Part shown: in pieces, positions 26,751 through 35,372 of the stretch
Numbering within the stretch: the first letter of the stretch is position 1
Layout: the number at the start of each line of letters is the position of its first letter
Origin: Fibrobacter succinogenes
Lineage (GTDB): Bacteria > Fibrobacterota > Fibrobacteria > Fibrobacterales > Fibrobacteraceae
Assembly (NCBI GenBank): GCA_902799745.1
Contig: CADCBQ010000006.1
Location: forward strand, 19,936-83,935
Direction of reading: 5' to 3'
Length of the DNA: 64,000 nt
Notes under the pieces: generated by a model
Seen by the model: only the letters and a program-made list of their open reading frames with translations
Database searches by the model: none
Told to the model about the DNA's origin: nothing
Translations under genes and position numbers: made by a program

Positions 26751-29225
26751 TTAGCCAACTATTTGCAGAGCCGCATACTTCAAAATAATGGTACGCACCG
26801 TCGGATCGCTACCGAAACGCACATCCACACGAGCGTTGTCGCCAGTTCCGTAGCATTTGACAATCGTGCCCACGCCATACTTGGTGTGGCGCACGCGTAC
26901 GCCCGGATGGTACGGATTCTCGCTGAATTCGTCGTAAACAATGCGCGGGCCAGACGGTTCCGCAGGCTTGACAGGAACCGGATTGCGATAGACAATGCGC
27001 TTATCGTTCTTCTTGACGGAATTCGGAATCGAGGGGCGGCTGAATCCATGCGAGCCGAAGTTATTCGGACGAGACGAACTGCCGCCAAAACTTCCGGACG
27101 GTCTGCGCGGGTATGAAGGCGGAATGTTCGGACGGGGCGGACGCGAAAATCCCGACGAGCCACCAAAATCCTGATTGAAGTCACTACCGCCAAAGCCGAA
27201 ATCGGTACAAGGCGTAAAGTCAACTACAGACGGATCCAGTTCCTTAAGGAAGCGGGACGGCGCGAACGGACGAATGTTTCCTTGGAAGAAGCGGCGTTCC
27301 GCGTGGTACAAGTACAGCTTCTTTTCGGCACGCGTACAGCCCACATAGAACAAGCGGCGTTCTTCTTCCATCTGCTCGTTCATCTCGGCGCCAGACATGG
27401 CAGCCGATGCACGAATCAGCGGGAAGATTTCTTCGTCGCAGCCAGCAATGTGTACGGTATTGAATTCCAAGCCCTTCGCCATGTGAATCGTCATGAGCGT
27501 CACCTGGCCCTTGGAATTATCCACCTTCTTGTCGGCATCGGTCAAAAGCGAAATATCCTGCAAGAACGCATCGAGTGTTGCACCCGGATGTTCTTCATCG
27601 AATTCGCGAATGGCGTTCACCATTTCGTCCAAGTTACCGATACGTTCGTCTGCGGTGAGTTCATCTTCTTTGCGCAAGAATTCCTTGTAGCCCACATCGG
27701 TAATAATCTTTTCAGCCAAAATCGGGAGCGGCGTTTCGCCTGCGGCAAGCAAAGCCTTCCAGCTCTGCACCAAGTCCGTAAAGCCCTTGAGCTTGATAGC
27801 CGAGCGACTTCCGCTGTTGACTTCGGCGAGCAAGTTATCCCAGAAGGAGCCTTCGCCTTGGCGTTCTCTTTCCAAGATGTTTTCGACAGTCGTCTTTCCG
27901 ATGGCACGTGGCGGCGTGTTAATCACGCGCAGGTAGGCGGCATCGTCTTTTTCGTTGGCGAGCAGACGCAAGTATGCGAGCACATCCTTGATTTCTTTGC
28001 GGTCCCAGAATCGCATGCCGCCAAAAATGACCGACGGTATACGGCGGTCATTCAGCGCCTTTTCCAAGGCGCGGGACTGCGCGTTCGTGCGGTAGAACAC
28101 AGCCGTCTTGGCGTAGAAATCTTCGCCCGCCTTTGCAATCACATCGGCAATCGCCGAGGCTTCGGAGCGGTCATCCATAAAGTGGCGCACGTGAATGAGT
28201 TCGCCCGCATCTTCCTTGGAGAACACGTTCTTCTGCATTTCTTGCGGACGGATGTTGTGCGCTATCACGGAGCCAGCGCCCTTCACAATGTTTGCTGTCG
28301 AGCGGTAATTGCGTTCGAGTTTGACAATCGTCACCGGAGCAAAGTCGCGATGGAAGTTACGGATAATCTTGATGTTAGCGCCACGCCAGCCGTAAATACT
28401 TTGGTCGTCATCACCCACCACCGTCACGTTCTTGTTTTCGTTGATGAGTAACTTCAAGAGTTCATACTGAACGTCGTTTGTGTCCTGGTATTCGTCCACC
28501 ACCACATAGCGGAAACGCTGCGCCAGCTGCGAAGCCAAATTGGGAATCTTTTGCAGCATATAGACCGTGTTGAACAACAGGTCATCAAAGTCCATCGCAT
28601 TCGATTCCTTGAGGCGCTTCTGGTATTCGGCATACATCTTTGCACGAAGGACTTCGTCCGGAAAGTTTGCCAATTCCTGCGCCACATCGGGTGTTTGCAG
28701 CTGAGCAACCTTACCGCGATACAGAATCGTATTCTTGTATTTTGAAATGGCGCCATGCAATTTCTTGACTTCGGACGGTTCAAAGTTATCGCCCAGTTGC
28801 TCCTTCATAATTTCTTTCAGGAGCCTTTTCTGGTCGTCATCATCGTAAATCGAGAAGTTGCCGTCGTACCACTTGCCGCCCAAAGCGTCAAGCACCGACT
28901 GCTTAGAAAGACAAAGTTTCAAAAGACGCAAGCACACGGAATGGAACGTTCCCATCCAGGCAAAATTCATGTTGCAGTCAAGCAACTTCTGGATACGCGA
29001 CTTCATTTCGCGAGCAGCCTTGTTCGTAAAAGTCACCGCCAGAATGCGGTCCGGCTCCACGTTATACTGCGAAACAAGGTGAGCAATCTTATAGGTAATA
29101 CAACGCGTCTTTCCCGAACCGGCACCTGCCAAAATCAGCATCGGTCCATCAATCTTTTTAGCCGCAGCAGCCTGCTCCGGATTCAATTCTCTATCTAAAA
29201 CACTACCATCGACAATGTTGGCCAT
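26751..29225 (-). CDS. UvrD/PcrA-type ATP-dependent DNA helicase
   Basis: Superfamily 1 DNA helicase of the UvrD/PcrA group, acting in repair and replication restart. 824 residues from ATG 29225, chosen because GGAG stands 7 bases before it; an ATG at 29237 is also in frame. Motif Ia/I LAGAGSGKTRCITYK, motif II VVDEYQDTNDVQYELLKLL, motif III GDDDQSIYGWRGA, motif IV KLERNYRS, motif V TMTIHMAKGLEF and motif VI VGCTRAEKKLYLYHAERR are all present. A Gly/Ser/Arg/Pro-rich segment (FGGSS, PPRPNIPPSYPRRPSG) at about 685-770 precedes a C-terminal Tudor-like domain (VRHTKYGVGTIVKCYG...), which binds RNA polymerase in PcrA. Confidence 0.93.
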   Translation of the reverse strand: MANIVDGSVLDRELNPEQAAAAKKIDGPMLILAGAGSGKTRCITYKIAHLVSQYNVEPDRILAVTFTNKAAREMKSRIQKLLDCNMNFAWMGTFHSVCLRLLKLCLSKQSVLDALGGKWYDGNFSIYDDDDQKRLLKEIMKEQLGDNFEPSEVKKLHGAISKYKNTILYRGKVAQLQTPDVAQELANFPDEVLRAKMYAEYQKRLKESNAMDFDDLLFNTVYMLQKIPNLASQLAQRFRYVVVDEYQDTNDVQYELLKLLINENKNVTVVGDDDQSIYGWRGANIKIIRNFHRDFAPVTIVKLERNYRSTANIVKGAGSVIAHNIRPQEMQKNVFSKEDAGELIHVRHFMDDRSEASAIADVIAKAGEDFYAKTAVFYRTNAQSRALEKALNDRRIPSVIFGGMRFWDRKEIKDVLAYLRLLANEKDDAAYLRVINTPPRAIGKTTVENILERERQGEGSFWDNLLAEVNSGSRSAIKLKGFTDLVQSWKALLAAGETPLPILAEKIITDVGYKEFLRKEDELTADERIGNLDEMVNAIREFDEEHPGATLDAFLQDISLLTDADKKVDNSKGQVTLMTIHMAKGLEFNTVHIAGCDEEIFPLIRASAAMSGAEMNEQMEEERRLFYVGCTRAEKKLYLYHAERRFFQGNIRPFAPSRFLKELDPSVVDFTPCTDFGFGGSDFNQDFGGSSGFSRPPRPNIPPSYPRRPSGSFGGSSSRPNNFGSHGFSRPSIPNSVKKNDKRIVYRNPVPVKPAEPSGPRIVYDEFSENPYHPGVRVRHTKYGVGTIVKCYGTGDNARVDVRFGSDPTVRTIILKYAALQIVG

Positions 29226-29265
29226 CAAATACTCCAAATTCTACACAAATGTGCAATATAGTAAA

Positions 29266-29477
29266 AGGCTCTGTCGGGCTAGACTGTACTTTTTCCCGAA
29301 AACTGCGTTTTTGCTGCGAAAATGACCCTCTGGCTCTGTTAGGCCAGGCCGTATAGCTACGAACATGCTGCGGACCGCCGAATGACCATTTCAGCGTAAA
29401 AACATCGGTCATGCAGCCGAAAAACAGTTTTGGATGGGCTTACGGATTGAGGATTTTTTGCTAGCCGGGCACAGGTG
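29266..29477. mobile_element. MITE-like repeat, copy 1 (right end missing)
   Basis: About 210 bp starting AGGCTCTGTCGGG and nearly identical to 32910-33122. Its right terminal repeat is missing, and the element runs directly into the 3' end of a leucine-rich-repeat gene. AGTAAA (29260-29265) precedes it and also follows copy 3 at 33371-33376. Confidence 0.8.
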
Positions 29478-29732
29478 CTCGAGCTTGGTGAGGTTGCCGA
29501 TGGAGTCGGGGAGTTCCATCAGGTCGTTCTCGCTCACCGAGAGGCTCTTGAGGTTCTTGAGCTGGCCCAGTTCGTCCGGGAGTTCCACGAGCTTGTTGCG
29601 GTCGAGGTTGAGTTCTTCGAGGGAATCGATTTCGAACACCTCCGGCGGCACGATGCGGAGCTCTTGCTGGGACAGGTCCAGCGAAGTGGCCTTCTCGGCC
29701 TTGGCTTTTGCAATAACATCCATCAGATTCAT
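29409..29732 (-). pseudogene. Leucine-rich-repeat protein truncated by a repeat element
   Basis: 107 residues in the present frame. Residues 1-86 carry leucine-rich repeats of the LxxLxLxxNxLxxLPxxLxxLxxL type (LEELNLDRNKLVELPDELGQLKNLKSLSVSENDLMELPDSIGNLTKLEHL). The last ~21 residues (CPASKKSSIRKPIQNCFSAA) are encoded by the MITE-like repeat, so the original C-terminus has been lost. Complete bacterial LRR proteins normally carry more repeats or an effector domain. GAGGAGACGCCCT precedes the ATG, so it may still be translated as a short product. Confidence 0.7.
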
Positions 29733-29994
29733 AGGGCGTCTCCTCGGGTTCTTACTTCATAAATCATAACATTTTAAATCATAGCATTTTTAACGTGGCT
29801 CGTATGGGGTGGAACAAAAAAAACAGCTATTTGTTCTCTAGGCACCCCATTGACAAAACTGTTCGGATTTGATTGTACTGCAAATATGCTTTTTTTTGAA
29901 TTCTTATTTAAAATTGCCTAATTCTGCGTAAAACAGCAATATTTGTATTGTAATATTGTTTGCTTTCCGTGGAAAAAAGAGGTAGTTTATAGGC
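29733..29994. other. AT-rich intergenic stretch with a long imperfect hairpin
   Basis: Between an LRR gene and a divergent regulator gene. It contains a two-part inverted repeat at 29804-29850: ATGGGGTG pairs with CACCCCAT and GAACAAA with TTTGTTC, with a TCTAGG bulge. The rest is A/T-rich and would fit promoters for both flanking genes; no gene seen. Confidence 0.5.
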
Positions 29995-30831
29995 ATGAAA
30001 CAGATTACTGAATACACGGATTACCGTCATTACATATTGGACTATTACACCGAGCGCAAAATGAAGGGTGCGTTCACGTGGAGGGAGTTTGCCCGTAATG
30101 CGGGCTTCTCTTCGCCGGTGTACTTGAAGCAGGTGAGTGACGGCCAGTTCAACTTGAGCGCGGAGGCGGTCGAGCGCGTGGCCGCCGCCATGGGCCTTAC
30201 GGGGCTCGAGCTGCTCTACTTTCGCGCCATGGTCAAGTTCAACCACGCGCCCGATGACCGCAACAAAAAGCGGTATTTCGAGGAGATGCTCTCGATTGCG
30301 GGCGATGGCAAGGTGAAGGTTTTGGAGGGAGACGCCTTCAAGTTCTTTAGCAGCTGGAAAAACCAGGTGATCAGGGAACTGGCTTACGCCATGCCAGGCG
30401 CGAAGCCCCTGGAACTCGCCCATGCTTGTCGACCCAAGATTACGGCAGCCGAAGTTTCCGAAACACTGAAGTTCCTTACCCAGGTGGGGTTACTGCGCAA
30501 GGACGAAAACGGAAACTACAGCGTGGTCGACAAGGCCGTGACGACGGGACCCATGGAGGTCACGCCCGTCGCGGTTCGCGGCCTTCACCGCGAAATGGGC
30601 GAGTTCGCGCTCGAGGCCATCGAGGGGGTCCTCCTTTCGGAACGTCATTTTTCGGGCCTTACGCTGGGCGTTACCCAGGAGGCCTACCAGAAGATTGTAG
30701 AAGAAATTGCCGCCTTCCGCAAAAAGGTGGTGGCCATCGCCACCGCCCAGAGCGAGACGGATCAAGTGTACCGCTTGAACTTGCAGTTCTTCCCCATGAC
30801 AAAAATCACAAAGAAAAATTCAAAACAATAG
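29995..30831 (+). CDS. TIGR02147 family regulator-like protein
   Basis: 278 residues. Starts ITEYTDYRHYILDYYTERK, and continues FTWREFARNAGFSSPVYLKQVSDGQFNLSAEAVERVAAAMGLTGLELLYFRAMVKFNHA; this matches my memory of TIGR02147, a family expanded in Fibrobacter and also found in Bdellovibrio, with an N-terminal helix-turn-helix-like region. A second domain near 150-200 (AACRPKITAAEVSETLKFLTQVGLLRKDENGNY) looks like a winged helix. Probably a DNA-binding regulator. It is followed 15 bp later by a FISUMP lipoprotein gene. Base composition is more G-rich than its neighbours, and it lies inside the repeat-bracketed cassette, so recent transfer is possible. Confidence 0.85.
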   Translation: MKQITEYTDYRHYILDYYTERKMKGAFTWREFARNAGFSSPVYLKQVSDGQFNLSAEAVERVAAAMGLTGLELLYFRAMVKFNHAPDDRNKKRYFEEMLSIAGDGKVKVLEGDAFKFFSSWKNQVIRELAYAMPGAKPLELAHACRPKITAAEVSETLKFLTQVGLLRKDENGNYSVVDKAVTTGPMEVTPVAVRGLHREMGEFALEAIEGVLLSERHFSGLTLGVTQEAYQKIVEEIAAFRKKVVAIATAQSETDQVYRLNLQFFPMTKITKKNSKQ

Positions 30832-30846
30832 GCTAGGAGCAGTATC

Positions 30847-32811
30847 ATGAAAAAGTTTAGCATTTATACAACGGCAGCGCTCATGGCGCTTGCATCAAAT
30901 TTCGCAGGCTGTTCCTCGGACGGTGACGGTTCCGTCGCCGGCAACAGCTCCGAAGAAACGGGAATCATCGCCTTGGAAAATATCTCCATTGCAGGCGTGG
31001 CCCGTGTTGGCTTGATCTTGGAAGATGACCAAGAATCTGATTCTGTACAGCGGGAAGAACCGTTGATTACGGTATTCAATAATTTTGACAAGGGTTCGGT
31101 GGTGACCCTCCATGAACTGGATTGCAAAACGTTCGACGAAACAGGACGAGATTATGTGGGTAATGTCTATGACGACGAAGGCGCCTACAAGGTCGATAGT
31201 ATTACGATTACGTGCCCGTATGTTTTGGTTGAGGTTTCTGGAAAACTCAATAAAGGCTATTACGATGATGGTCGCACGGCTTCTCTCCGGGCCTTGGTGG
31301 ACTTACAAACTTCTAAGGAGGTGAATGTCAACGTATTGACTGGCCTTGCTGTTGAGGGTATTTTGAAAAATGTCAAGGCGGGTTCTAGTTTCGCCAACGC
31401 AAAAAAGAATGCGGAACAGGCCGTGCTCAAAACCTTTGGAATCTACGATGGCCTTGCGAGTTTTGATTCCATGGACATTTCGGGTAATACAAGGTCGGAC
31501 GGCGCCTTGTATGCCGTAAGTTACCTGCTGCGGAACTTCTTGTATTATACGCAGAATGTGGTGTACTTGTCCCAAAACATTGCCAGTGGGGAGGAATGGC
31601 TAGATGATTCGCGCATGTTGCAATTTGACCTGCAGGGCGGTACTTACAACAAGTCGACCATAGGTAAGGGAGATTTGGCTGACATGGCGATTCGGGCTCG
31701 AATGTACAGGTGGCCGAACGAATGGGTGGCAAAGTACTTGCAGAACTATGTTTTGGTGGGATTTGATTTGGATCGGTGTCAGGAATCCAACCAAGGTACT
31801 GAAGTCGCCTTGAAGGAATATTACGTGGCCCGCTGTGACTCGGGGCTATGGCTCGTGAAGGCGAATTACAGCAACTATGACTTTGGTTTGAGCTACACTA
31901 CAGGTACCATGGTGGATTCGAGAGACTCTCACGAATACAAGACGGTCACCTATGATGTGGACGGAGTTGTACAAACCTGGATGGCAGAAAATCTGAATTA
32001 TGCCGGTGTTGATAGTTTGCTGTGCCCCGGTGGAGAGAACGCTAATTGCGATACCTATGGGCCTCTTTACCCGTTGAATGTGGCTATGGGAATCTCCAAT
32101 ACGCAGAAGTTCCCGTTGGGTATTATAAGGTTCGGCTCTATGGAAAACTGCCTTGATGAGATGAAGGATGGTGCAGATTCCAGCGAATGGCGCGCCCATT
32201 GTGAGAAATATTTCGATGGAACGTATCTGGTTGTTGGCGGAACCTATAATAGGGGCGAGTACGCTTATGGAAATCTCAATCGTTGCGTGACCGATATGGA
32301 AGACAGTGTTTCAACCGAGGATGCAGAGGATTACTGCGGTGTTTTGTTTGGCGAATTACGAGATTTCGGATGGTTTAAGGCTGAGGAAGGAGGCTACGCC
32401 ATGTTTTATGCCGCCGACGAGGATAGCGTTTACCACCTGCAGCCCCAGGGCATTTGCCCTGAAGGTTGGAGACTCCCGACGGATCAGGATTTCAAAGCTC
32501 TTGAAAAGTGGGTTGGGAAAAGCCGATTTGGCGTGGTCATGAAATCGACGACATGGCCCGAAGCATGGGTAGGAGGGCGCCTTATGTTGGAAGGGGCCGA
32601 TGCCGTTGGGTTCAATGCGCTTCCGGCGGGCTATGCCGGGGAGGACATTTGTCAGTTTGAAGAATGTAATTTAGGTAAGGGGGCGACTTTTGCTCTTCAG
32701 GGAGGCACATTCTATGTAATTAGCTCTGATTATGCGGCAGGATACGCGCGTATAGGCAACATTGCAGTTTCCGTCCGCTGCATCAAGGATTCTGCCGAAG
32801 CTCGCGAATAA
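30847..32811 (+). CDS. FISUMP-domain lipoprotein
   Basis: 654 residues. Lipoprotein signal MKKFSIYTTAALMALASNFAGC with lipobox FAGC, then SSDGDGS. An N-terminal part of ~310 residues has no recognised family. The rest is a Fibrobacter succinogenes major paralogous domain: GTMVDSRDSHEYKTVTYDVDG...TWMAENLNYA, then ICPEGWRLPTDQDFKALEKWVG, FNALPAGY and VSVRCIKD. A large insertion containing cysteines splits the FISUMP domain (about 395-520). FISUMP domains are found on many Fibrobacter envelope proteins, but the function is unknown. Likely anchored in the outer membrane and controlled together with the TIGR02147 gene 15 bp upstream. Confidence 0.88.
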   Translation: MKKFSIYTTAALMALASNFAGCSSDGDGSVAGNSSEETGIIALENISIAGVARVGLILEDDQESDSVQREEPLITVFNNFDKGSVVTLHELDCKTFDETGRDYVGNVYDDEGAYKVDSITITCPYVLVEVSGKLNKGYYDDGRTASLRALVDLQTSKEVNVNVLTGLAVEGILKNVKAGSSFANAKKNAEQAVLKTFGIYDGLASFDSMDISGNTRSDGALYAVSYLLRNFLYYTQNVVYLSQNIASGEEWLDDSRMLQFDLQGGTYNKSTIGKGDLADMAIRARMYRWPNEWVAKYLQNYVLVGFDLDRCQESNQGTEVALKEYYVARCDSGLWLVKANYSNYDFGLSYTTGTMVDSRDSHEYKTVTYDVDGVVQTWMAENLNYAGVDSLLCPGGENANCDTYGPLYPLNVAMGISNTQKFPLGIIRFGSMENCLDEMKDGADSSEWRAHCEKYFDGTYLVVGGTYNRGEYAYGNLNRCVTDMEDSVSTEDAEDYCGVLFGELRDFGWFKAEEGGYAMFYAADEDSVYHLQPQGICPEGWRLPTDQDFKALEKWVGKSRFGVVMKSTTWPEAWVGGRLMLEGADAVGFNALPAGYAGEDICQFEECNLGKGATFALQGGTFYVISSDYAAGYARIGNIAVSVRCIKDSAEARE

Positions 32812-32849
32812 AGCCCCAAAAAGAGCGCCATACGCCGATTGCCCAAAAT

Positions 32850-32905
32850 GTACGGATGAGCCCTTGTGTAAACAAGCCCGTCATCCGTACAGGAGGGCTT
32901 TTTTT
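32850..32905 (+). terminator. Terminator overlapping an alternative hairpin
   Basis: AAGCCC (32874-32879) pairs with GGGCTT (32895-32900) before a run of T. Its loop contains TCATCCGTAC, which is also perfectly complementary to GTACGGATGA at 32850-32859, so the two hairpins exclude each other. Confidence 0.6.
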
Positions 32906-32909
32906 ATAA

Positions 32910-33135
32910 AGGCTCTGTCGGGCCAGACCGTACTTTTGGGTCGAAACTGCGAAAACGCTGCGAAAATGACCCTCTGGCTCTGTTAGGCCAGGCCGTATAG
33001 CTGCGAACATGCTGCGGACCGCCGAATGACCATTTCAGCGTAAAAACATCGGTCATGCAGCCGAAAAACAGTTTTGGAAGGGCTTACGGATTGAGGATTT
33101 TTTGCTAGCCGGGCACAAGTGTACAGTTTAGCCCG
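32910..33135. mobile_element. MITE-like repeat, copy 2
   Basis: Starts AGGCTCTGTCGGG; matches copy 1 for ~210 bp with only scattered differences near the start. Ends GTACAGTTTAGCCCG and merges directly with the start of copy 3, having lost its last eight bases. Confidence 0.8.
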
Positions 33136-33370
33136 AGGCTCTGTCGGGCTAGACTGTACTTTTTCCCGAAAACTGCGTTTTTGCTGCGAAAATGGCCGAA
33201 TGGCTCTGTCGGGCCAGTCTGTACTGCTGTGAACTTGCTGCGACGGTCAGGGCGGGCCGGATAGCCAAAAAACTACGGTTCCGCAGCGAATAAACAGCCT
33301 GGAAGGGGCTTACGAAACCTCAAAAGTTTGCTAGCCGAGGGCGCCTGTACAGAATAACCCGACAGAGCCT
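33136..33370. mobile_element. MITE-like repeat, copy 3 with intact terminal inverted repeats
   Basis: 235 bp. The ends are perfect 13-bp inverted repeats (AGGCTCTGTCGGG and CCCGACAGAGCCT), extendable to 24 bp with 3 mismatches. There is no coding capacity for a transposase. The interior is a diverged version of copies 1 and 2. Confidence 0.85.
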
Positions 33371-33375
33371 AGTAA

Positions 33376-33413
33376 AAAAAAGAAAGACGCCCTTGCCGAG
33401 CATCTTTCTTTTC
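33376..33413 (-). terminator. Probable terminator of the pilB/gspE-like gene
   Basis: AAAAGAAAGA pairs with TCTTTCTTTT around a 15-base loop, ending in a T-run on the minus strand. The stem is A/T-rich and weak. Confidence 0.5.
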
Positions 33414-33431
33414 ATTTAAAAACGAATCAAA

Positions 33432-35372
33432 CTAGTCATCCGACGTAGAAGCGCCGATGGCCTGTTCAAGCGTCGTGTGACCGTCGAGGGCCTTCTGGAT
33501 ACCATCCATACGCAGCGTAATCATGCCGCATTCCTGCATGGCAGCGCGTTTAATCACGTCGCCCGAAGAACGTTTGATGATCAAGTTACGCACGGTTTCG
33601 TTCGGCACCAGGAATTCGTAAATACCGCAACGGCCCTTGTAGCCCGAACCTTCGCACTTTTCGCAACCCTTACCATGGTAGAACTGCATGTCGGGGGTCA
33701 AGTGGAATTCGTCGCGCATTTCCTGTGAAATTTCGACAGGTTCCTTACAATACTTACAAATGCGGCGCACAAGACGCTGTGCAAGCACGCCCTTGATAGC
33801 GGTAGACACAAGGAACGGTTCCAGACCCATTTCGAGCAAACGCGGGAATGCACCGGCAGCGTCGTTAGTATGGAGCGTACTGAAGACCAAGTGACCCGTC
33901 AAAGCAGCTTCAATAGCCATGGACGAAGTTTCTTGGTCACGCATTTCACCGATCATAATCACATCCGGGTCCTGACGCAGCAGGGCGCGAATGCCCGCCG
34001 CAAAGGTAAAGCCTGCGGCGTTGTTGATCTGACCTTGGTTCACACCATCAATATTCAATTCCACCGGGTCTTCCATCGTAGAGATGTTGATGGTGGAATC
34101 CAAAATTTCTCGAATAGAAGCATAAAGCGTGGTAGACTTACCGGAACCGGTAGGACCGGTCACCAGCACAATACCGTTAGGAGCATTAATCGCATCGATA
34201 AACTGCTTGAGCACACGCGGGTCGAAACCCATATCCTTCAGCGGGAACTGACCGGAGTTCGGGTTCAAGATACGCATAACGATCTTTTCGCAAACACCGC
34301 GCTTACGGAGCGAAATCGGGAACGAGCTCACACGAAGGTCCACTTCGGAACCCTTGTAGCGCACGGTAAAGCGGCCGTCCAACGGTTTACGTTTTTCGGC
34401 AATATCCATCTTCGAAAGGAGCTTAATACGCGAAAGAATCTGCGGCATCAAACGTGCCGGAATCGGGGACATCACCTGCAGGTCACCGTCGATACGGTAA
34501 CGCAGTTTCAGGAAGGTTTCCTGCGGTTCAAGGTGAATATCAGATGCCTTACGGGCAATGGCTTCGTGGATCAACGTGGTCACGATTTTCACCACAGCGC
34601 GGCCTTCTTCGTCAGAAAGTTCAGGTTCGTCGCTGTTGCCCTGACCGCGTTCCACGGTTTCTAGTTCTTCACCGTCCTTAGATTCACTGATAAGTTCAGC
34701 AAGAGATTCTTCGTTGCCACTATCACTGTGACCCGCAAAGACGCGTTCAATCGCCTTCATCACGTCGGCTTCGGAAGCCATCACGATGTCGACATCCATA
34801 CGGACCTTGAACTTCACGATACTGATCGTGCGCATGTTCGTGGGGTCCGTCATGGCAATGGTCATCACAGAACGGACCTGGCGGCGGTCGTCTTCGCCCT
34901 TCTGCACGAACAAGGGAACCACCTTGTACTGCTTACACATGTCTTCGGGCAAGTAGGTATAGGCTTCCGGGTCAATATTGAAGTTTTCAAGCTTTACGTA
35001 CGGAACTTCGAACTGTCTCGAAAGAATTTCGATCAAGCGTTCCTCGGGCATGAAGCCCAAGTCCACCAGGGTACGCCCTAGACGCTTGCCCGAAGTCTTC
35101 TGCGTTTCTAGAGCCTTGTCCAACTGCTCCTGGGTAATGTAACCCTGAGCAAGGAGCATCTCACCGATACGCATCTTGGTCGAGGACTGCATTTGCGAAC
35201 CGAGAATGTTCGTCAGCGTTTCTTCGCTCACCATTCCCAAGCGCACCAAGATCTTACTGAGCATAAGACCGGTACGTTTATGTTCGGCCATGGCATGCGC
35301 CAACTGGTCTTCGTCCAATACGCCTTGACGAAGCAGCAGCTGGCCCAAGTTCATCTTATTACTATTTATCAT
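33432..35372 (-). CDS. Type IV pilus/type II secretion assembly ATPase (PilB/GspE)
   Basis: 646 residues from the ATG at 35372, which overlaps the thiL stop codon (ATGA); a second ATG at 35354 gives the family-like MNLGQLLLRQG. Two MshEN-type N-terminal modules are visible (GQLLLRQGVLDEDQLAHAM and GEMLLAQGYITQEQLDKAL), followed by a third related segment. The ATPase core has Walker A GPTGSGKSTTLY, the Asp box, Walker B DVIMIGEMRDQET, and a His box GHLVFSTLHTNDA. A zinc-binding CX2C...CX2C (CKYCKE...CEKCEGSG) is present. MshEN modules can bind c-di-GMP, which could link this motor to the EAL proteins at 5-9 kb. It powers pilus extension or secretion. Confidence 0.9.
   Translation of the reverse strand: MINSNKMNLGQLLLRQGVLDEDQLAHAMAEHKRTGLMLSKILVRLGMVSEETLTNILGSQMQSSTKMRIGEMLLAQGYITQEQLDKALETQKTSGKRLGRTLVDLGFMPEERLIEILSRQFEVPYVKLENFNIDPEAYTYLPEDMCKQYKVVPLFVQKGEDDRRQVRSVMTIAMTDPTNMRTISIVKFKVRMDVDIVMASEADVMKAIERVFAGHSDSGNEESLAELISESKDGEELETVERGQGNSDEPELSDEEGRAVVKIVTTLIHEAIARKASDIHLEPQETFLKLRYRIDGDLQVMSPIPARLMPQILSRIKLLSKMDIAEKRKPLDGRFTVRYKGSEVDLRVSSFPISLRKRGVCEKIVMRILNPNSGQFPLKDMGFDPRVLKQFIDAINAPNGIVLVTGPTGSGKSTTLYASIREILDSTINISTMEDPVELNIDGVNQGQINNAAGFTFAAGIRALLRQDPDVIMIGEMRDQETSSMAIEAALTGHLVFSTLHTNDAAGAFPRLLEMGLEPFLVSTAIKGVLAQRLVRRICKYCKEPVEISQEMRDEFHLTPDMQFYHGKGCEKCEGSGYKGRCGIYEFLVPNETVRNLIIKRSSGDVIKRAAMQECGMITLRMDGIQKALDGHTTLEQAIGASTSDD

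Noticed and set aside
29266..33370. Composite transposon with its own transposase
   Set aside because: No transposase-like frame exists in the cassette; the repeats have no coding capacity, so only non-autonomous movement can be proposed.
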